Shown here: piece after piece, positions 5,096-7,862 of the stretch
Layout of the letters: each line of letters starts with the position of its first letter
Numbering within the stretch: the first letter of the stretch is position 1
DNA from: Erysipelotrichaceae bacterium
Lineage (GTDB): Bacteria > Bacillota_I > Bacilli_A > Erysipelotrichales > Erysipelotrichaceae
Direction of reading: 5' to 3'
DNA length: 7,862 bases
Assembly (NCBI GenBank): GCA_900770275.1
Contig: CAAGJS010000329.1
Coordinates: 1 to 7,862 of the forward strand
Notes under the pieces: generated by a model
Told to the model about the DNA's origin: nothing
Seen by the model: the letters and a program-made list of their open reading frames with translations, nothing else
Databases searched by the model: none
Made by a program: the position numbers and the translations under genes

Positions 5096-6085
5096 TTATG
5101 CCATGGCCACAGCATTCTGACGCTGCTCAGGAAACAGCGGCGTCATACTGTGCAGACCGATGGCAATGGTTGAAGTATTGTGCAGCAATGCAGTTGTAGA
5201 TGGCTGCAGAATGCCCATCGCACCCAGGATGATCAATCCCGTATTGAAGCTCATGATGAAGCGGTAGTTTCCCTTCGTGCGCTTCGACAGCAGTGTGCAG
5301 ATCCTGCGCAGCGTAACCAACGACATCAGATCCGCATCCGAGATCGTGATATCCGCAATTTCCCGGGCAATGGCAGCGCCCGTATTAATTGCGACACCAA
5401 CATCTGCCGCCGAAAGTGCAGGCGAATCATTGACACCATCACCGATCATTACGACCTTGCGGCCAGCCTTGTGTGCCGCCTCAATATAGGCCGCCTTATC
5501 TTCCGGCAGTACCTCTGCCTGGAAATCATCAACTCCGATTCTAGAAGCGACGCAGGCCGCTGTACGCGCACTGTCTCCCGTCAACATCACGACCTTCTTA
5601 AAGCCTTCTTCATGGAGCTGACGAATCGCATCCGCTGCTTCCGGCTTCAGAGGATCTTCGATCAGGATCACGGCCGCAAGCTTACCGCCAACCGCAAGAT
5701 AAAGATGCGAATACTCGCTCGGAAGACTGTTGAGCTTCTCCTCCTCGCCTTCTGGAACTGTTGTTCCTTCGTCTTCAAAGATGAAGTGATAGCTTCCGAT
5801 TCTGACCTTCGTATCGCCCAGGGAGCTGGCAATGCCATGAGCCACAATGTACTCCACCTTGGAGTGCTTCTCCTCATGGTTCAGATGAAGCTCCTTCGCC
5901 CGTTGAACGACGGCATTGGCAATCGAATGCGGATAATGTTCCTCGAGGCACGCCGCAAGCCGCAGCGCCTCATCGGCGTCCATACCGCCGAACGGAATCA
6001 CATCCTTCACACGCGGCTGCGCCATCGTTAACGTCCCCGTCTTATCGAAGACGATTGTCTCTGCCTGCGCGAATTCTTCCATCAC
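5096..6085 (-). CDS. C-terminal half of the P1B-like ATPase (phosphorylation, nucleotide-binding and last membrane segments)
   Basis: A 329-residue open frame from GTG at 6085 (ATG is the next codon), nine codons after the premature stop. It contains the phosphorylated Asp in DKTGTLT (D388 of the full frame), the nucleotide-binding HYPHS element with the P1B His-Pro-like pair reversed in order (P426-H427), TGDSARTA at 543-550, and GDGVND at 589-594 for Mg2+ binding. The end has two hydrophobic segments containing QPSTTALLHNTST, which could supply metal ligands, and LHSMTPLF before the terminus. GGCAGG just before GTG/ATG could act as a weak ribosome-binding site, so separate translation is possible. 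Without the first half it has no actuator domain and only two membrane helices. Confidence 0.85.
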   Translation of the reverse strand: MMEEFAQAETIVFDKTGTLTMAQPRVKDVIPFGGMDADEALRLAACLEEHYPHSIANAVVQRAKELHLNHEEKHSKVEYIVAHGIASSLGDTKVRIGSYHFIFEDEGTTVPEGEEEKLNSLPSEYSHLYLAVGGKLAAVILIEDPLKPEAADAIRQLHEEGFKKVVMLTGDSARTAACVASRIGVDDFQAEVLPEDKAAYIEAAHKAGRKVVMIGDGVNDSPALSAADVGVAINTGAAIAREIADITISDADLMSLVTLRRICTLLSKRTKGNYRFIMSFNTGLIILGAMGILQPSTTALLHNTSTIAIGLHSMTPLFPEQRQNAVAMA

Positions 6086-6112
6086 CCTGCCACCCTTGAC
6101 GACAATGTTCTG

Positions 6113-7207
6113 TTAACCAGCCTCACGCATCGCCGACAATACTGCAATCGGCATCGAAAGCTTCAGCGCACAGCAGAAGTCCACCATCATGATCGCATAG
6201 GCACGGGCAACGTTTCCCGTCAAAAGATAAGTCAGCGCCGTCGCACCGAAGGTCACCGGCACAAGACGATCCGCCATATCGAGAGCCTTCGCCTCCGTAT
6301 CCGACTTCAGCTTCTCCGACTCCTCGATCATCGAAAGGATACGGTCATACTGACCCGCTCCGCTCGCCTTCGTAACCCGTACAACAAGCTCACCTTCCTC
6401 AACGACGGTTCCCGCAAAGATCGCTGCGCCTTCCATCTTGCGCACCGACAGCGGCTCTCCGGTGATCGACGCCTGATTCACCATCGCATCGCCAGAGCTC
6501 ACAATACCATCCAGCGGAATCGTGTTGCCAATACGGACAATCATCGAATCTCCCGCCTTCACATCATTGATCCCCGCCAGTACCTCCTGCCCATCAGCAG
6601 AGAGCGTCCAAACCTTGTCCACATGGAGTGACATCGCATCCGCAAGATCATCGACCGACTTGCGATGCGTCCATTCCTCCATGATGTCACCGATACCCAG
6701 TGGGAACATCACACTTCCAGCCGTATCAAAATCCTGCTGCGCAATCGCAAACACCACCGAAGCACCATCCAGCACATGCACATCCACACGGCCATGGAAC
6801 AGCGACTTCAGACCTTTGCACACAAAGGGAACCGCCTTCACACAGCTGACCACCGTCCGAATCGATACAGGCAGAAAGAACCGCGTCAGAAACCGCCGGC
6901 ACACATGCCAGAACATCTTATCTTCATAGTAGTGCTGCGAAGCACGCCCGGTGTGATCCGGAACCGTAACTGCACAATTCTCATAGGGAAACTCCGACAG
7001 CGCCCGAACAATCCCATCCCTGGTTTCCGCGCAGCCATCATAAAAGATCGTCGCATCCGCCGTCCGCTCACTGACCCTGACGCTTACAACACCCTGAATG
7101 GCACGCAGATAATACTCAACGATATCTGCCTCCGACAGAGTCATGCTGCACTGACAAAGGTGAACGCGCATGCGGCCGCTGGACTCATGAAGAACCTTAC
7201 ATCTCAT
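6113..7207 (-). CDS. N-terminal half of the P1B-like ATPase (metal-binding-like, actuator and membrane domains)
   Basis: A 364-residue product ending at the premature TAA. Residues 1-80 resemble a degenerate HMA fold (GRMRVHL near 11-17, GVVSVRVSERTADATIFYDG near 39-58) without the usual CxxC pair; only C18-Q-C20 is present. Hydrophobic segments lie near 107-130 and 145-172. The actuator domain carries DVKAGDSMIVRIGNTIPLDG (215-234) and the TGEP loop at 249-252, needed for dephosphorylation. Two further membrane segments lie near 315-360. The ion-binding helix reads DFCCALKLSMP with C345-C346-A347, where most P1B pumps have Cys-Pro-Cys. I recall a subgroup with Ser-Cys-Ala in this place, so this may be a variant of it. 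Alone this half lacks the phosphorylation and ATP-binding domains and cannot pump. The Shine-Dalgarno before ATG 7207 is weak. Confidence 0.85.
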   Translation of the reverse strand: MRCKVLHESSGRMRVHLCQCSMTLSEADIVEYYLRAIQGVVSVRVSERTADATIFYDGCAETRDGIVRALSEFPYENCAVTVPDHTGRASQHYYEDKMFWHVCRRFLTRFFLPVSIRTVVSCVKAVPFVCKGLKSLFHGRVDVHVLDGASVVFAIAQQDFDTAGSVMFPLGIGDIMEEWTHRKSVDDLADAMSLHVDKVWTLSADGQEVLAGINDVKAGDSMIVRIGNTIPLDGIVSSGDAMVNQASITGEPLSVRKMEGAAIFAGTVVEEGELVVRVTKASGAGQYDRILSMIEESEKLKSDTEAKALDMADRLVPVTFGATALTYLLTGNVARAYAIMMVDFCCALKLSMPIAVLSAMREAG

Positions 7208-7231
7208 TGTCCGTCACGTATCCGATCTAAT

Positions 7232-7519
7232 TCAGGCCTTTTGATCTTCTTCCGCCAGAAGTGCACGGGCATCCGCAATCTCCCTCGCCCGATCCTCTGC
7301 CGCACGCTTCGCGTTGATATCATCCGCATCCGCAGAGATATCTTCGCAATTCTCCTTGATCGTCGTGAACGTCTTCATGACCGCCGTACCGCCGCGCTAG
7401 CATGCCGCAGTGACGTGCGTATACACCTTCTTAGCATCCCGGCTGCCAAGGATCGAAACACCTGCGGTACCGATCAGAAAACCATACGCAATCATCCGAA
7501 CATTCTTCCATGCGCTCAT
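7232..7519 (-). pseudogene. DUF6110-like small membrane protein, interrupted by an in-frame TAG
   Basis: From the ATG at 7519 one frame of 96 codons runs to TGA at 7232-7234, broken only by TAG at 7397-7399 (codon 41). Before the break it reads MSAWKNVRMIAYGFLIGTAG, a short hydrophobic segment, then ILGSRDAKKVYTHVTAAC. After it comes RGGTAVMKTFTTIKENCEDI, then ADADDINAKRAAEDRAREIA and a charged end. This matches my memory of DUF6110 proteins, found next to HMA-type ATPases in Clostridia and Erysipelotrichia, where the equivalent of the break reads AAVLR; TTG to TAG would explain it. The start is fixed by AGGAGGA six bases upstream. The role of the family is unknown. It is probably a membrane accessory of the pump encoded 24 bases downstream. 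Confidence 0.7.
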
Positions 7520-7525
7520 ACTCTG

Positions 7526-7532
7526 TCCTCCT
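7526..7532 (-). promoter_or_regulatory. Shine-Dalgarno site of the DUF6110-like gene
   Basis: AGGAGGA on the minus strand lies six bases before the ATG at 7519, an ideal site. It shows that translation of the operon is meant to begin here even though the gene is now interrupted. Confidence 0.8.
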
Positions 7533-7533
7533 A

Positions 7534-7632
7534 ACAATGTGAAAAAGTGCGATGATTAAGCCACTATTACAATGTTAGACGTGTATAACCATGCGGCTAG
7601 AATAGTTTTATTACACCTCGTCACATTGTCAA
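7534..7632 (-). promoter_or_regulatory. Promoter region of the metal ATPase operon with three ACAATGT boxes
   Basis: On the minus strand TTGACA (7632-7627) is a consensus -35. TAAAAC after a 16-base spacer is a possible but poor -10. ACAATGT occurs at 7534-7540 and 7569-7575, and its complement ACATTGT at 7623-7629, overlapping the -35. The first copy lies directly before the Shine-Dalgarno. CTAACA (7531-7536) and TGTTAG (7573-7578) form an inverted pair around the first two. The layout suggests a repressor, presumably metal-sensing. The sequence is not one I can assign to CsoR, CopY, Fur or MntR. Confidence 0.45.
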
Positions 7633-7652
7633 CAGAAAATTGTCGAAGCACG

Positions 7653-7686
7653 AAAAAAGGACCGCTCCCGAATGAGGGAACGATCC
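7653..7686 (-). terminator. Strong intrinsic terminator of the right-edge gene
   Basis: On the minus strand GGATCGTTCCC and GGGAGCGGTCC form an 11-pair stem (two G-U) around TCATTC, followed by six T. It lies about 30 bases after the TAA at 7717 and separates that gene from the ATPase operon promoter. No T-tract follows in the other direction. Confidence 0.9.
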
Positions 7687-7716
7687 TGTAATGCCTGAAA
7701 TTCCAAAAGGAAGAAA

Positions 7717-7862
7717 TTACTTAGCCTTCTTCTTTGCAGGAGCCTTCTTAGCTGCCGGCTTCTTAGCAGCAGCCTTCTTGGCAGCCGGCTTCTTAGCCGT
7801 CTCCGGCTCATCCTGCGACAGAGCCTTGACGTTGTAGAACGCCTTCTTGCCACGATACTGAG
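7717..7862 (-). CDS. C-terminal end of an unidentified protein with a Lys/Ala-rich tail
   Basis: Only the last 48 codons are in the window; the 5' part lies beyond the right edge. The visible protein starts QYRGKKAFYNVKALSQDEPE and then becomes a repetitive basic tail of K-K-P-A-A and K-K-A-A-A units ending KKKAK. Such tails occur on nucleic-acid-binding proteins (histone-like proteins, some ribosomal proteins, topoisomerase I), so DNA or RNA binding is likely, but the domain before the tail cannot be identified from this piece. An opposite-phase Arg/Leu-rich open frame on the same strand (7629-7853) is a shadow of the repeat. The strong terminator just downstream supports this as the true gene end. 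Confidence 0.75.
   Translation of the reverse strand, partial: QYRGKKAFYNVKALSQDEPETAKKPAAKKAAAKKPAAKKAPAKKKAK

Larger units (their letters stand above)
5096..7207 (-). pseudogene. HMA-type P1B-like metal-transporting ATPase, interrupted by an in-frame TAA
   Basis: The two halves described below lie in one reading frame of 704 codons including the final stop. The only break is TAA at 6113-6115 (codon 365), between REAG and QNIVVKGG, where related pumps read continuously through REAG-x-x-N-x-x-VKGG. No residue seems missing on either side, so this is a nonsense change rather than a deletion or frameshift. About 703 residues is a normal length for a P1B pump with a single N-terminal domain. 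The gene follows the DUF6110-like gene by 24 bases and ends before the terminator at 5049-5080. It may be a recent pseudogene, a sequencing error, or a split pump made by reinitiation. Confidence 0.85.

Noticed and set aside
5180..6031. 283-codon plus-strand open frame opposite the ATPase
   Set aside because: It is an Arg/Ile-rich shadow of the well-supported minus-strand ATPase frame, as is the 289-codon frame at 6665-7534 opposite the N-terminal half and its neighbour gene.
7629..7853. Arg/Leu-rich 74-codon minus-strand open frame
   Set aside because: It is the Lys/Ala tail repeat read in another phase and runs through the terminator at 7653-7686.

Overview
The window looks like a chromosomal segment of a Bacillota bacterium. 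Housekeeping genes have moderately high GC, Shine-Dalgarno sites are of the AGGAGG type, and intrinsic terminators are frequent. The pairing of a small DUF6110-like membrane protein with an HMA-type P-type ATPase, and a Lys/Ala-rich protein tail at the right edge, fit Erysipelotrichales or a related order. That placement is inference from memory of families, not a search.

Left part (1-2249), core genes. A partial ispF (MEP isoprenoid pathway) runs leftward off the window edge. Divergent from it is a class II CCA-adding tRNA nucleotidyltransferase gene (cca) with a TATAAT box almost touching its start codon. A GNAT acetyltransferase gene is convergent with cca. The two overlap by 19 bp at their 3' ends, and the apparent cca terminator lies inside the GNAT coding sequence.

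Middle part (about 2325-5048), an AT-richer accessory patch made mostly of debris. In order it holds a hairpin with a minus-strand T-tract, a start-less 79-codon tail of an unrecognised protein (possibly a transposase), an intact class II Fic enzyme with a C-terminal winged helix on the minus strand, the left end and first ~39 codons of an apparent IS21-type transposase cut off abruptly, and a decayed minus-strand gene or gene pair. Only the last ~80 codons of that locus remain open; upstream of them are three in-frame TGA codons and an apparent pair of compensating frameshifts. Fic is the only clearly intact gene here. Two copies of TGGACTTTT, 11 bp apart, sit at its promoter.

Right part (5048-7716), a minus-strand metal-transport operon. 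A DUF6110-like gene is followed by a P1B-like ATPase gene with a degenerate N-terminal metal-binding domain and Cys-Cys-Ala where most P1B pumps have Cys-Pro-Cys. It ends in a good terminator. Both genes are broken by a single in-frame stop (TAG at codon 41, TAA at codon 365) while the rest of each frame looks undamaged. This suggests recent loss of function, assembly error or an unusual expression mechanism. The promoter region carries three ACAATGT/ACATTGT elements, one overlapping a consensus TTGACA -35. At the far right the 3' end of another minus-strand gene encodes a Lys/Ala-rich tail and ends in a strong terminator.

No CRISPR array, rRNA or tRNA gene was seen. I see no complete new system. 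The best leads are the doubly interrupted ATPase operon with its repeated boxes, the lone Fic gene with tandem promoter repeats, and the decayed locus next to the IS fragment.
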